This document shows, one piece after another, positions 1 through 7,840 of a DNA stretch of 18,742 nt; position 1 is the first letter of the stretch; each line of letters opens with the position of its first letter. This DNA is from CAWFFV01 sp963814985 (lineage in GTDB: Bacteria > Chloroflexota > Ktedonobacteria > Ktedonobacterales > Ktedonobacteraceae): NCBI GenBank assembly GCA_963814985.1, contig CAWFFV010000089.1, forward strand, positions 1 to 18,742, written 5' to 3'. Made by a program: the position numbers and the translations under genes. The notes beneath the pieces were generated by a model. The model had not been told where the DNA came from. It saw nothing but the letters and a program-made list of their open reading frames with translations, and searched no databases.

Positions 1-2023
1 CTCTACGAGAATAACACTAAACGCTGGTCACTGCTCTCAGATGCTTTGCAGGTGGCGAAAAAAATAGTTAGCGAACAACAACTCTGCTCAATACTCTTCA
101 AGAGCTCCATCCTTACCTTGTAGAGAACGAGCAACTCATTCAGAAGTACGATGATATTATCAAAAAGACTTGGAGTGGTTGGTATCGCTCTAAGGGCCAG
201 CGCTTATTATCGCTCCAAATCCTTTCTTTGCATAATCAATTCTATGAGCCACAGTCACAGACGCCGGTCATTTTAGCCTCGGCCGATTGATGATCTTGTA
301 GCACTCAAACCACAAGAAACGACCAGCGAAGATCTCTGGTGCCAGTTGCTTGAGCCTGCCCGGCGCACACAGGCCATCTCGTCTCTTTTGAAAATCGCTG
401 CTGCTAATGACCTTGAAGGTCTACATCTCACTCCAAATGTTGTCGATGTTATTCGTTCTCTGCTTGATGCTCAAGAAATTTCAACGCTCTATTCGCTGCT
501 CCCATACCTGCGTGGGGCTGAGCCTTCGCTTTTATCATCTCTTAGCCTCTGGGTAGAGAATCCACCAGATCCTCTGGTATGGGCCTACGCGGGACTTCTA
601 CTGGCTGAAGCAGGCCAGATGAATACAAGCACCATCCCTTGCCTTCTTGAACTGATCGAGAATGGTATCGACATTGGACGCTACCGAGCCAGTATTGTAT
701 TGCATAGCCCACAGGTATTTGTCACAAATACGAAACGTGATTTTCGTACATCTCAATTTGGTTTAGCATCCGCTCCTCCTTCTTGCACAAGCACATAAAC
801 GACTTCAGTTCGAAAGAGGACCTATTGCCACGCCTATAGGCTGGATTTGTTGCAATATTGTTTACGACGATCCTGCGCTACTTCAGCAACTTATTGATTG
901 TGCCAATGCCGAAGAAGGGAGCGAAGGAGGGGTCTCAGGTCTACTTAGCAAAATCTCATATTGTAACAATGATGTTTTAGAGGCAATTGTCAACCATTTT
1001 GAACATGGCTCTGAAAAGACGCAAGTGCTGCTTATACATTCGTGGATGCATTTGTCTTTCTATCACTTTAAGCAAAATATCACACTGGCGATGAATAAGC
1101 GCGTCGTTGAGGCTGTCTCGAAGCTTCCACCAGATAGGCTGGAGAATATTAAGGCTATCCCTGATCGTTTGTTTACTATTGGTCACCTTCTCTGCTCAGT
1201 AAGTCAGCAGATTGAGGAAGAGCGGATAACGCTTCAGCAAGCAATCGCTATATTAAATAGATCATTATCAATACGTGCGCTAAGGTTACCAGACTCATCG
1301 ATTGAGGAGCTTAGAGAGCATGCATTCCATTATCCTACCGCTGATCGAATGTGCATTGAATATGGCTCGTACTATCAGTGAAAATAGTACATCATTAGAA
1401 CTTTTGTTTGCATGGCTAGCAACTTCGCTGAGTGAGGATCTCGACGATGTTCCAACTATGTATCATCGCACATCTACCCTCCTTGAGTTGGCTGGTGCCA
1501 CTACGTATTTTTCACCGGCGGCCATCTATAAATCTGCTCACAAAAAACCAACTGGGACCAGCCCTTGTACAAGCAACGATGTACCATGATTTATACTGGG
1601 AAGAGCCGGTGCCGCAACATTGCTGGGATATTTACGTCATACGCCAGCAATGTTTGATGAGGCATTGCTCAGCGGCTTACACGATGTTGCAGAGGTCCAG
1701 AAGGCTATTGTCCAGATGGTACAAAACTTACGCTATCTGGATGAACGGATAATCCCTAAACTTATCGACATGCTGGCACACAAAAGTGCGTCTGTTGTCT
1801 ATACAGTTGCAAAGTTATTGGTCAGTATTGCTCGCGATGAGAAGACACCGCACGCGCAGCGACAAAAAATTGTCAAAGCGCTCAATACTATCATCCAACA
1901 CCAGGATTTATTATGCCCTGTATTTGTCCTGGAAACAGATGAGGGAAGAATTTTATGCGTAATATTGGCCGGTTAGACCAGCAGTTATATAGCGATATTA
2001 TCACTATTACCGGCATTATATAA
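1..2023 (+). pseudogene. HEAT-repeat (STAND-type) protein, C-terminal remnant, multiply frameshifted
   Basis: The left window edge cuts this gene. One protein-like reading can be followed only by changing frame repeatedly: frame 1 (to about 85), frame 3 (about 90-282), frame 1 (about 273-765), frame 2 (about 768-1310), frame 3 (about 1310-1525), frame 1 (about 1530-1590), frame 3 (about 1593-1950), and probably frame 2 to a stop at 2021-2023. The joined translation is helical and leucine-rich, with HEAT-like units such as RIIPKLIDMLAHKSASVVY followed by TVAKLLVSIARDEKT near 1740-1845, and GRYRASIVLHSPQV near 680. In related genomes such tails belong to NACHT/NB-ARC proteins where HEAT repeats are the sensor; no ATPase part is visible here, so that is inference. 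One shift lies at an A6 run near 1541. It is either decayed or badly sequenced. The longest single-frame pieces are 346-798, 1025-1381 and 1620-1976. Confidence 0.7.
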
Positions 2024-2084
2024 GTGGAGCAATGTGTTGAATATTGTAAGTACTGTTAAGATCAGCAAACGCCAGGAGAATTTT

Positions 2085-2326
2085 ATGAAGAAGTTTACCA
2101 TCCCTTGCTCATTTGGAGGCCAGAAAGCCCCGTTCAACATTTATATTGGTGAGCCAGGTGCCAAAGTCCACCCCCTTCAATATCAGGCATTATGGCTTCA
2201 GGAGGAGAGAGAGGGCCAAATTGCCCCGAAGTGACGGATAGTTTCCAAAAACTGCGTGATATTTCACTTGAAAACGGTGTTTCCTTTGAGGAGCTGTGTG
2301 TCTATGCGCTTGGAACTGCATCTTAA
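2085..2326 (+). pseudogene. DUF2610-type small protein, one frameshift
   Basis: ATG at 2085 follows an AGGAGA ribosome-binding site at 2074-2079. The first frame reads MKKFTIPCSFGGQKAPFNIY and continues to a stop at 2232-2234. Near 2224-2227 (CCCC) the frame slips, and the other frame continues with EVTDSFQKLRDISLENGVSF, then EELCVYALGTAS, ending at TAA 2324-2326. Restoring one base gives about 80 residues, which matches my memory of the DUF2610 family (short proteins beginning MKKFTIPCDFGGQKAPF and ending in an ELCVYALGTA motif). The function of the family is unknown to me. It lies about 60 bp after the HEAT-repeat remnant on the same strand, so the two may once have been one transcription unit. 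The slip is in a C-run, so a sequencing error is possible. Confidence 0.65.
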
Positions 2327-2627
2327 ACACCGTCAGAGGGAGAAAAGAAGAATCATGGCGCGTAGGACTGGATTATAGCACGTGATAGTGTGATTTTCTC
2401 TGTCGGATGATAGAGCCATTGCGGATTCTATAACAAGGCACAGTGGTAGGGTCATGCACAGTCGGCGAGAGAAGGGTCGTGCGGGAACCATCTGACATCT
2501 GTTCCTCCTCACATCATGGCCCTCACACATGTGTTTACAGAAGCAAGTGACCTCACTTAATTTTCAATGCATATCACAGCTTCTTCCGTGAATTTCATTG
2601 GCAGCCGCGAGTACCGTAATCACAGCT

Positions 2628-2745
2628 GAGCGCCTTGTCCGGCTACAGGTCGGATGAGAGAATAGCTGGGGAGGGCAGTCCCATTGATCTAGCCCAGGCC
2701 CGTATGCAAGTGAGCATACACGTCAAAGCGGTGGGGCTACTGTTG
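2628..2745 (+). ncRNA. Structured RNA-like segment, possibly a group II intron 5' fragment
   Basis: Visible pairings are a GTATGC/GCATAC hairpin at 2702-2719 with a six-base loop, enclosed by TAGCCC 2690-2695 pairing with GGGCTA 2734-2739, plus a short TCCG/CGGA hairpin around 2638-2654. The phrasing CCGGCTACAGGTCGGATGAG and AGCTGGGGAGGGCAG resembles, from memory, domain I of bacterial group II introns. There is no reverse-transcriptase ORF and no domain V, so at best this is a fragment. The identity is uncertain; the pairings are directly visible. Confidence 0.3.
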
Positions 2746-2789
2746 ATACAAGGGGGCACATTCCAACCCACATGCTCTCGCGAATAGCA

Positions 2790-2846
2790 CCTCAAGTCAG
2801 AACACACTGGCATATAGCGGGAATGTCAGTGTGTTCTGACTTGAGG
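2790..2846. repeat. Long near-perfect inverted repeat (palindrome)
   Basis: Arms 2790-2809 and 2827-2846 are exact reverse complements (20 bp). With one G-T pair the stem extends to 24 bp (2790-2813 with 2823-2846) around a nine-base loop. It lies 34 bp beyond the 3' end of the minus-strand gene at 2880-3377. It could act as a transcription stop for that gene, but there is no T-run on either side, so a typical intrinsic terminator is not shown. A small palindromic mobile element or a transposon-end remnant is the alternative. Confidence 0.8.
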
Positions 2847-2879
2847 GCGGCAGAAAAAGCTTTTGTCCACCTTTGTCTA

Positions 2880-3377
2880 TCAACGATGGTAACTGTTGAT
2901 ACCGCGTAGCACATATCCTTGATTGTGGACAGAGTATGCCGCAAAGCCAAAATCACGCAGAAGCGTATTAAGTCCAGCTCTGCCGGTGATAGATCTTCGC
3001 ACTACGGCAAGTTCTCGCCGTTTCGCTTTTGGGCTACGTTGTGATGCATTTACCAGATGTGTGTGCCACTGTTGTGTAGGAGAACGAATGAGATCTGTGG
3101 TCTCTTTTTCACAAGAAGTTGTGAGCACGGCATGCACCATCTTCTCTGAGCCGTAAAGGAGAGCAAGAAGTTCTGCATGGAGTGCTCCCCCAGGCAGTTT
3201 CAGTAACAGTACGAGCAGGCGAAACCGGGAATTGGGAAAATGGCGCTGTGCAAGAATTGTCCCGTTTTGGAGAAGCGTCACAATCTGCTCAGTGACATTC
3301 AACACCAGTTGACAATCGGCAGGTACACAGTATGTCTTCACAGAAACCATCAGATTTGTATCATCAATGACAGACAT
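2880..3377 (-). CDS. Small winged-helix protein, function unknown
   Basis: 165 residues. The ATG (3377-3375) is preceded on the minus strand by GGAGG with a ten-base spacer, a good ribosome-binding site. Residues about 20-45 look like beta strands (LVLNVTEQIVTLLQNGTILA). Residues about 51-159 have the outline of an OmpR/SARP-like winged helix: a helix RFRLLVLLLKLPGG, a second helix HAELLALLYG, a basic stretch about 115-133, a recognition-like helix RAGLNTLLRDFGFA and a wing YSVHNQGYVLRG resembling the GYrL wing of that class. No receiver or BTAD domain follows, so it may be a stand-alone DNA-binding protein. It is divergent from its neighbours in strand, and faces the XRE-NB-ARC gene across a shared promoter region. 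The frame is intact. The winged-helix call is by pattern only. Confidence 0.6.
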   Translation of the reverse strand: MSVIDDTNLMVSVKTYCVPADCQLVLNVTEQIVTLLQNGTILAQRHFPNSRFRLLVLLLKLPGGALHAELLALLYGSEKMVHAVLTTSCEKETTDLIRSPTQQWHTHLVNASQRSPKAKRRELAVVRRSITGRAGLNTLLRDFGFAAYSVHNQGYVLRGINSYHR

Positions 3378-3586
3378 AGATAAGATTCCTCCATCATAGA
3401 GCTAATCGCGAGAGGTGGGTAAATAGCTTCCTCTCCGGTATCCTCAGGCAAGGTTTTCACAAAAATGCTGTTTGTGATTCTGCTTGTTTTGCTAATGATC
3501 TGTGAAGAACCACAAAACTCAAACATACGATAGGATCTATCTGTACATTCCTGACGAAAGTATCCCTCCCTTATGTTGTGGTATTG

Positions 3587-3615
3587 TTGACGATCGTCCT
3601 ATATTTATATATAAA
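3587..3615 (+). promoter_or_regulatory. Sigma70-type promoter with palindromic operator candidate
   Basis: TTGACG (3587-3592) and TATAAA (3610-3615) are separated by exactly 17 bases, a strong match to a housekeeping promoter reading toward the XRE-NB-ARC gene. A perfect 10-bp palindrome GACGATCGTC (3589-3598) overlaps the -35 element and would be well placed for a repressor, possibly the XRE domain encoded downstream. The rest of 3378-3736 shows only the 12-bp repeats listed next. Confidence 0.6.
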
Positions 3616-3645
3616 GTAAAATAGGCAAATAAATAGATAACAGAA

Positions 3646-3681
3646 GATATCACTTTGGGTATCATTTGAGATATCATTTTC
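3646..3681 (+). repeat. Three tandem 12-bp direct repeats in the 5' leader
   Basis: GATATCACTTTG, GGTATCATTTGA and GATATCATTTTC follow each other with no gap. The core TATCA recurs at 3648, 3660 and 3672, exactly 12 bp apart. They lie about 25-60 bases after the expected transcription start of the promoter at 3587-3615 and about 55 bp before the start codon at 3737, a position suited to a roadblock-type operator or to regulator binding at repeated sites. Confidence 0.65.
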
Positions 3682-3736
3682 AAATGTTACCCTTACAACA
3701 GTCCTGGCATGTTTCTAAATAGAGGAAGGGATCCAT

Positions 3737-3835
3737 ATGCCAATAAATTCTTTGTTACGGAAGGCACGTCTCGAATCAGGCCTGTCGCAAGCCAGACTCT
3801 GCAGAGCAATTGGGGGTAACCAAAATTACCATTAA
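3737..3835 (+). pseudogene. N-terminal piece of the XRE helix-turn-helix, cut by a frameshift
   Basis: ATG at 3737 has a purine-rich ribosome-binding site (AGAGGAAGGG, 3721-3730). The frame begins MPINSLLRKARLESGLSQ, the first helices of a typical XRE domain, then leaves the family pattern and stops at 3833-3835. The expected continuation, AEQLGVTKITINRWERQ, is found in the next frame from about 3801. One extra base in ACTCTGCAGAG (about 3795-3805) explains this: ACTCGCAGAG would restore a single frame joining this piece to the large ORF that starts at 3810. As written, the DNA-binding domain is split, and the downstream ORF has no good start of its own. Confidence 0.75.
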
Positions 3836-6551
3836 CAGATGGGAGCGACAAAAAGCAATACCACAGCCATTCTATCAGCAAAAGCTCATTTCCCTCTTCA
3901 AGAAGAGTGAGAAGGAACTGGGGTTGCATCAGAGTGAGTCAGTACTGGAGGAACCCCCTGAGGAGCAGAGTTTTTTGCAAGACCCGTCAACCCCATTAGA
4001 ACCAGAAGAAGTGCTCATCGGGCGCGACAAAGAACTTGCCCTCATCAAGACGCACCTTACCACCAGCAAAAGTATCACAGCACTTCATGGCATTCCAGGG
4101 GTCGGAAAAACAGCTCTGGCAATAGCGATCGCATACGACCACTCTATTCATGAGCATTTTCATGATGGCATCTTGTGGGCTAGCCTGGGTTCTCATCCTA
4201 ACGTACTTAGTCTCTTAAGCCATTGGGGGACATTATTAGGAATTTCAGAGAGCCAGATGGCAATCTTAAACAGCATCCAGGATTGGGCTAAGGCGCTACA
4301 GAACATCATTGGCTCATGTTCTATGCTTCTCGTCATCGACGATGCCTGGACAGTGGAGGATGCCCTGAACCTTCTCGTCGGTGGACCCAATTGCGCATAC
4401 CTGGTAACCACGCGCTTTGCTACTGTAGCCTCATACCTCTCAGTCGAGAGAACACATTTCATAGAGGAACTCAATGAGGAGCAGGGCATCATCCTCTTGA
4501 AGCAACTTGCGCCACATCTTATTGAACAGGAACCACACCAGGCACGTGAACTCGTACAGGCAGTCGGCGGACTACCTCTGGCGCTCTTGCTCATGGGAAA
4601 CTATCTACGCACCCAGAGCTACACAAACCAACCACGACGCATCCATGCTGCCCTGCAACGGCTTACAAGCGCTCGCGAACGCTTACAACTCACTGCGCCA
4701 CAGAGGGCCACTCAGCAGCACTCTAGTTTACAGAAAGGAGTTCCTCTCTCACTCCAATCAGTTATCTCTGTGACAGAGCAGGTACTGAACCAGCAAGCGA
4801 AAGAGACACTCAGAGCACTATCCACGCTTCCTTCTAAGCCTCATAGTTTTTCCGAAGAGGCGGCTCTGGCAGTTGCGGCTTGTGATACAGAGACGCTTGA
4901 TCAACTTACCGATGTTGGACTGATAGAAAGTTATGAACCTGGTCGCTATATGCTCCATCAGACAATTACTGATTATGCTCGGCTGGACTTGCAAGACCCG
5001 AAGACAATCTTTGAGCGTCTAATTGGCTATACTATCTCTCTTCTCAAAACACAGCAAAAGAATTATATCCAGCTTGACCTCGATAGTCCTCTGGTATTTG
5101 CTGCACTGGAGGCAAGCCATCAATACAAACTGCAAGCAGAACTATTAGAGCTTACCCTGGCATTTGTACCTGTTATGTTTCGACGCGCATGGTACGAGCA
5201 GGTAGAACAGTACATTGATCGAGCGTATACTGCGGCAGTAACTTTGCGCGACCAGCATGGGATCATTTTCTCTCTTTTATATCGAGGCAAAATCGCGCAA
5301 AAACGGGGTAAGATAGAGCAAGCAAAAACACTCCTTCAAGAAGGATTAACTCTCGCACGACATGGTCAGACCCCCGATGAAATGTGTGAGTTCTTCCTTG
5401 CGCTCTCAGATGTGTTCTTCAGAACAGGAGACTATCAGCGTGCACAGGAGACAGCGCGAGAAGGACTTGCCCAGGCACACTCTCTCAATCGACCAGAGAT
5501 TGTCTGTCGGCTCTTACTCAAGCTCGGCCAAACGGGCAGGATGCTTGGGAATACTGCTCAGGCTCAAAACTTCTATCAGGAAGGCCTTGCTCTTGCTTGC
5601 CAGATTGAAGCCCTCGAAGAGCAGTGTGGATTTCTTCTAGAATTATTTCGGATGGAGCTTCGAGCAGGACAATTCGAGCAGGCCAAAACTCTCTGTGAGG
5701 AAGGAATCGAACTCGCTCGCCGGATAAAACACCGCGAGTACCTCTGTGGGTTTCTCATCAATCGAGGAGCTATCGCCAGTTACCAGGGGGATAGCAAACA
5801 AGAAGAGATTTCTTTACAAGAGGCAGGAGAAATCGCGCGTCAGATAGGACACCGCGAGTATCTTTGTGCTATCCTTGGAAATATTGGATGGCGGAGATAC
5901 AACGAGGGAAACTATGAAGAGGCGGAGGCAGCATATCGCGAGGCTCTCGATCTCGCAAAAGAAATAGAGCATCGCGAATACACAATCAATCTGATAAACA
6001 TGCTGGGAGAGTTATCCGGCGGCTACGAGCGGTTCTCTCAAGCGTTACAATACTTTGAAGAAGGGCTGAGCATTGCTCGTCAGACAGACCATAAAGACAT
6101 GAGTGCAATCTTTCTCCTCAACATCGGTACTCTTCACTACGAAATGCACAATCTACGAGAGGCAGATATGTACCTCCTTGAAGCAACGGCCCTCCTACGA
6201 CAGATAGGGCAACAGTTGGGATTGGGGCAGGCATTGTGTGTAAGTGGACTGATCGCATTGGAGCAACAACGTCTGGTAGACGCAGAGAGAAAATTCCAGG
6301 AAGCTCTTGCAGCGGAACCATATCCTTCCTGGCAGGCTCGCATTGCTTATGGACAGGCCTACCTGGCAGCCCAAAAGGGAACGGAGAAGAGGCACGACAA
6401 CACGCGATACGTGGTCTTGCAATCTTTGAGTCCATTGCGCATCCCGTTACACTTGACCAACACAAAGCCGCCGAGGTTCGCGAGTGGCTGGCAACGCTAC
6501 CAGAAACATCTTCGCCATCTCAACCATAGCCAGATACCATACATGTTATAA
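3810..6551 (+). CDS. XRE-NB-ARC-TPR STAND ATPase (regulatory or conflict protein)
   Basis: 913 residues in this frame, but the native start is probably 3737 (see the entry there). Residues 1-35 are the second half of an XRE helix-turn-helix (VTKITINRWERQKAIP). The NB-ARC ATPase follows: P-loop GIPGVGKTA (94-102, Lys100), Walker B LLVIDD (173-178), YLVTTR (197-202) and GLPLAL (254-259), then a winged-helix region with an MHD-like MLHQTITDYAR. From about residue 490 to 880 there are TPR-like helical pairs of about 40 residues (ALDLAKEIEHREY, SIARQTDHKD). In this family, ligand sensing by the repeats releases an ADP-locked ATPase. The true C-terminus is in another frame: near 6375 one base is missing (AAGGGAACGG), and the other frame gives EEARQHAIRGLAIFESIAH through to a stop at 6527-6529. 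It probably shares a transcript with the CPBP protease gene. Confidence 0.85.
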   Translation: MGVTKITINRWERQKAIPQPFYQQKLISLFKKSEKELGLHQSESVLEEPPEEQSFLQDPSTPLEPEEVLIGRDKELALIKTHLTTSKSITALHGIPGVGKTALAIAIAYDHSIHEHFHDGILWASLGSHPNVLSLLSHWGTLLGISESQMAILNSIQDWAKALQNIIGSCSMLLVIDDAWTVEDALNLLVGGPNCAYLVTTRFATVASYLSVERTHFIEELNEEQGIILLKQLAPHLIEQEPHQARELVQAVGGLPLALLLMGNYLRTQSYTNQPRRIHAALQRLTSARERLQLTAPQRATQQHSSLQKGVPLSLQSVISVTEQVLNQQAKETLRALSTLPSKPHSFSEEAALAVAACDTETLDQLTDVGLIESYEPGRYMLHQTITDYARLDLQDPKTIFERLIGYTISLLKTQQKNYIQLDLDSPLVFAALEASHQYKLQAELLELTLAFVPVMFRRAWYEQVEQYIDRAYTAAVTLRDQHGIIFSLLYRGKIAQKRGKIEQAKTLLQEGLTLARHGQTPDEMCEFFLALSDVFFRTGDYQRAQETAREGLAQAHSLNRPEIVCRLLLKLGQTGRMLGNTAQAQNFYQEGLALACQIEALEEQCGFLLELFRMELRAGQFEQAKTLCEEGIELARRIKHREYLCGFLINRGAIASYQGDSKQEEISLQEAGEIARQIGHREYLCAILGNIGWRRYNEGNYEEAEAAYREALDLAKEIEHREYTINLINMLGELSGGYERFSQALQYFEEGLSIARQTDHKDMSAIFLLNIGTLHYEMHNLREADMYLLEATALLRQIGQQLGLGQALCVSGLIALEQQRLVDAERKFQEALAAEPYPSWQARIAYGQAYLAAQKGTEKRHDNTRYVVLQSLSPLRIPLHLTNTKPPRFASGWQRYQKHLRHLNHSQIPYML

Positions 6552-6560
6552 GGAGGCTCT

Positions 6561-7220
6561 ATGCATTCAGCAAGAGAGAAAATACACACGGCATTTGTTC
6601 CTTTCACTCTCTACCTCATCTTCTTCTTTGCACTGTGGGCTTTCTCACGGATAATGCTTATTCCCTGGCTGGAGCATCAGCAGATCGGGGCAACAGATGC
6701 AGTCGAAACCATCTGGAAGTTCCTCGTCTTTGTTGTTCCCGTACTACTTTACCTGTCTTTGATCGACCATGTGAAACCCCTGGCATACTTACGATTGACC
6801 TCACAGCTTAAGCAAGGATTGATCTGGGGAATCATCGGGTGTCTACCGTCGCTAGTAATACTCCTGTCCTATCTTTTCAGCCACCATTTCATCCTCCAGC
6901 CGCAGAAAACCAACATCTGGGAAAACATCATCTTTGTGGGCATCACAGAAGAGATACCTTTCCGGGGGTTCCTCCTGCAAAAACTCGAACCGGTTCTAGG
7001 CTTCTGGCCTGCAAGCATTCTTGCCTCCCTCCTCTTTGTGCTCATTCACGTCCCAGAGTGGCTCGAAATGGGACAAACATCTCCCGCTTTCTGGCTACGA
7101 TCTACGATTGGATTGTTCATTGTCGGATGGCTTCTCTGTCTGCTTTTGAGGCAATCCCGCTCATTATGGAGTTGCGTTATTGCGCATTCATTCTATAATC
7201 TGGTGAACGTGCTTCTCTAA
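6561..7220 (+). CDS. CPBP/ABI (CAAX-like) family intramembrane metalloprotease
   Basis: 219 residues with about six to eight hydrophobic segments spread over the length. All three family motifs are present in order: EExxxR as EEIPFR (130-135), FxxxH as FVLIH (159-163) and HxxxN as HSFYN (209-213); these residues bind the metal and activate water inside the membrane. Length is normal for the family. ATG 6561 has a perfect AGGAGG (6551-6556) with four-base spacing. That AGGAGG starts within the last bases of the XRE-NB-ARC ORF, so the two genes are tightly coupled and the protease may be an effector or modifier controlled with the STAND protein. Bacterial members cut prenylated or other membrane substrates, or act in bacteriocin immunity; the substrate here is unknown. 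The frame is intact. A terminator follows at 7271-7314. Confidence 0.9.
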   Translation: MHSAREKIHTAFVPFTLYLIFFFALWAFSRIMLIPWLEHQQIGATDAVETIWKFLVFVVPVLLYLSLIDHVKPLAYLRLTSQLKQGLIWGIIGCLPSLVILLSYLFSHHFILQPQKTNIWENIIFVGITEEIPFRGFLLQKLEPVLGFWPASILASLLFVLIHVPEWLEMGQTSPAFWLRSTIGLFIVGWLLCLLLRQSRSLWSCVIAHSFYNLVNVLL

Positions 7221-7270
7221 CGGCGGGATTACATGTTTCCCACAGTATTCGGAGGTTATGTTCAGACAAC

Positions 7271-7314
7271 AAAAAGGATGCACGTCTCTTTAAGTGAGAG
7301 GCATGCATCCTTTT
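7271..7314 (+). terminator. Intrinsic terminator after the CPBP protease gene
   Basis: AAAAGGATGCA (7272-7282) pairs exactly with TGCATCCTTTT (7304-7314). After one mismatch the stem continues for about six pairs (GTCTCT with AGAGGC, one G-T pair) around a seven-base loop. The T4 tail on the plus strand and the A5 on the other side suggest it may stop transcription in both directions. It separates the XRE-NB-ARC/CPBP unit from the CHAT cluster. Confidence 0.8.
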
Positions 7315-7419
7315 GGCAAATCATTGCTAGGAAGTTATCGTGCTGCTTTCGCTCTCCTGTATTGTTCCATTTTGTATTTTCTCATTGATGTGATAACCTG
7401 TGCCAAATTAACCCTGCAT

Positions 7420-7448
7420 TTGCGTTATTCTATAGAATACTATATGAT
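7420..7448 (+). promoter_or_regulatory. Putative promoter of the CHAT cluster with a 14-bp palindrome in its spacer
   Basis: TTGCGT (7420-7425) and TATGAT (7443-7448) are 17 bases apart. The spacer holds a perfect 14-bp palindrome TATTCTATAGAATA (7426-7439), an attractive repressor site. The implied transcription start lies very close to the ribosome-binding site (TAAGGAGA, 7455-7462), giving a very short leader, and the -35 match is weak, so the palindrome is firmer than the promoter. A partial copy (TATTCTAT, 11537-11544) occurs ahead of the second CHAT gene. Confidence 0.4.
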
Positions 7449-7471
7449 CGATCGCTAAGGAGATTGTTGTT

Positions 7472-7798
7472 ATGGAATATCAGATCGCGCTCAGTCCGAA
7501 ACTTGGTCTTACCCCAGTTGATTTTGTACAATCCTGGAATGCCTCATCCGAAGCGCAAGCCTTCGCGGAGGCTCGCCTTACTTCTACAAGCAATGCCAGT
7601 TATAACCCCTTTCTGGACGGAACCATGGTAGTCCTTAGTACTATTGGCACCATTGGTGTTGGCGTTGCCACCAATCTTCTCTCTGATCGCATCAAAGAGA
7701 TTTTTACGAAGAAGACCCCACAAAAACACCTGCATATCACAAAAGTCGATCTGCCCGATGGTACACATATTCTGGTGGTTGATAGCAAAGAAGAATAG
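7472..7798 (+). CDS. Small membrane-anchored protein, EACC1-like partner of the CHAT protein
   Basis: 108 residues; ATG 7472 with AAGGAGA at 7457-7463. The order of elements is an N-terminal part with a strand and an amphipathic helix (1-40), one hydrophobic segment about 48-70 (GTMVVLSTIGTIGVGVATNLL), a basic stretch (RIKEIFTKK), and a C-terminal strand pair HLHITKVDLPDGTHILVVDS. This layout, a hydrophobic helix followed by a short beta unit with a polar DG turn, resembles the small EACC1 (effector-associated constant component 1) proteins described beside effector/STAND genes in bacterial conflict systems. The resemblance is architectural and I cannot show homology. Only 42 bp separate it from the first CHAT gene, so they are probably co-translated. 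The second CHAT copy lacks its own version. Confidence 0.6.
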   Translation: MEYQIALSPKLGLTPVDFVQSWNASSEAQAFAEARLTSTSNASYNPFLDGTMVVLSTIGTIGVGVATNLLSDRIKEIFTKKTPQKHLHITKVDLPDGTHILVVDSKEE

Positions 7799-7840
7799 CA
7801 AAGAGCGCAAACAAACGAGCAAGACAGGGAGCGATTGGCG

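Larger units (their letters stand above)
2327..2879. other. Gene-free stretch between the decayed block and the winged-helix gene
   Basis: I see no convincing gene here. The only ORF of note (2333-2530, minus strand) has no recognisable motif. The stretch contains a folded segment at 2628-2745 and a long palindrome at 2790-2846, listed separately. It may be the scar of a mobile element. Confidence 0.5.

Noticed and set aside
4193..4594. Minus-strand 133-aa ORF inside the NB-ARC region
   Set aside because: It is a shadow of the ATPase gene, serine/arginine-rich with no motif; the plus strand carries all NB-ARC motifs.
6118..6465. Minus-strand ORFs opposite the end of the XRE-NB-ARC-TPR gene
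   Set aside because: No recognisable motif and no ribosome-binding site; the plus-strand TPR reading explains the sequence.
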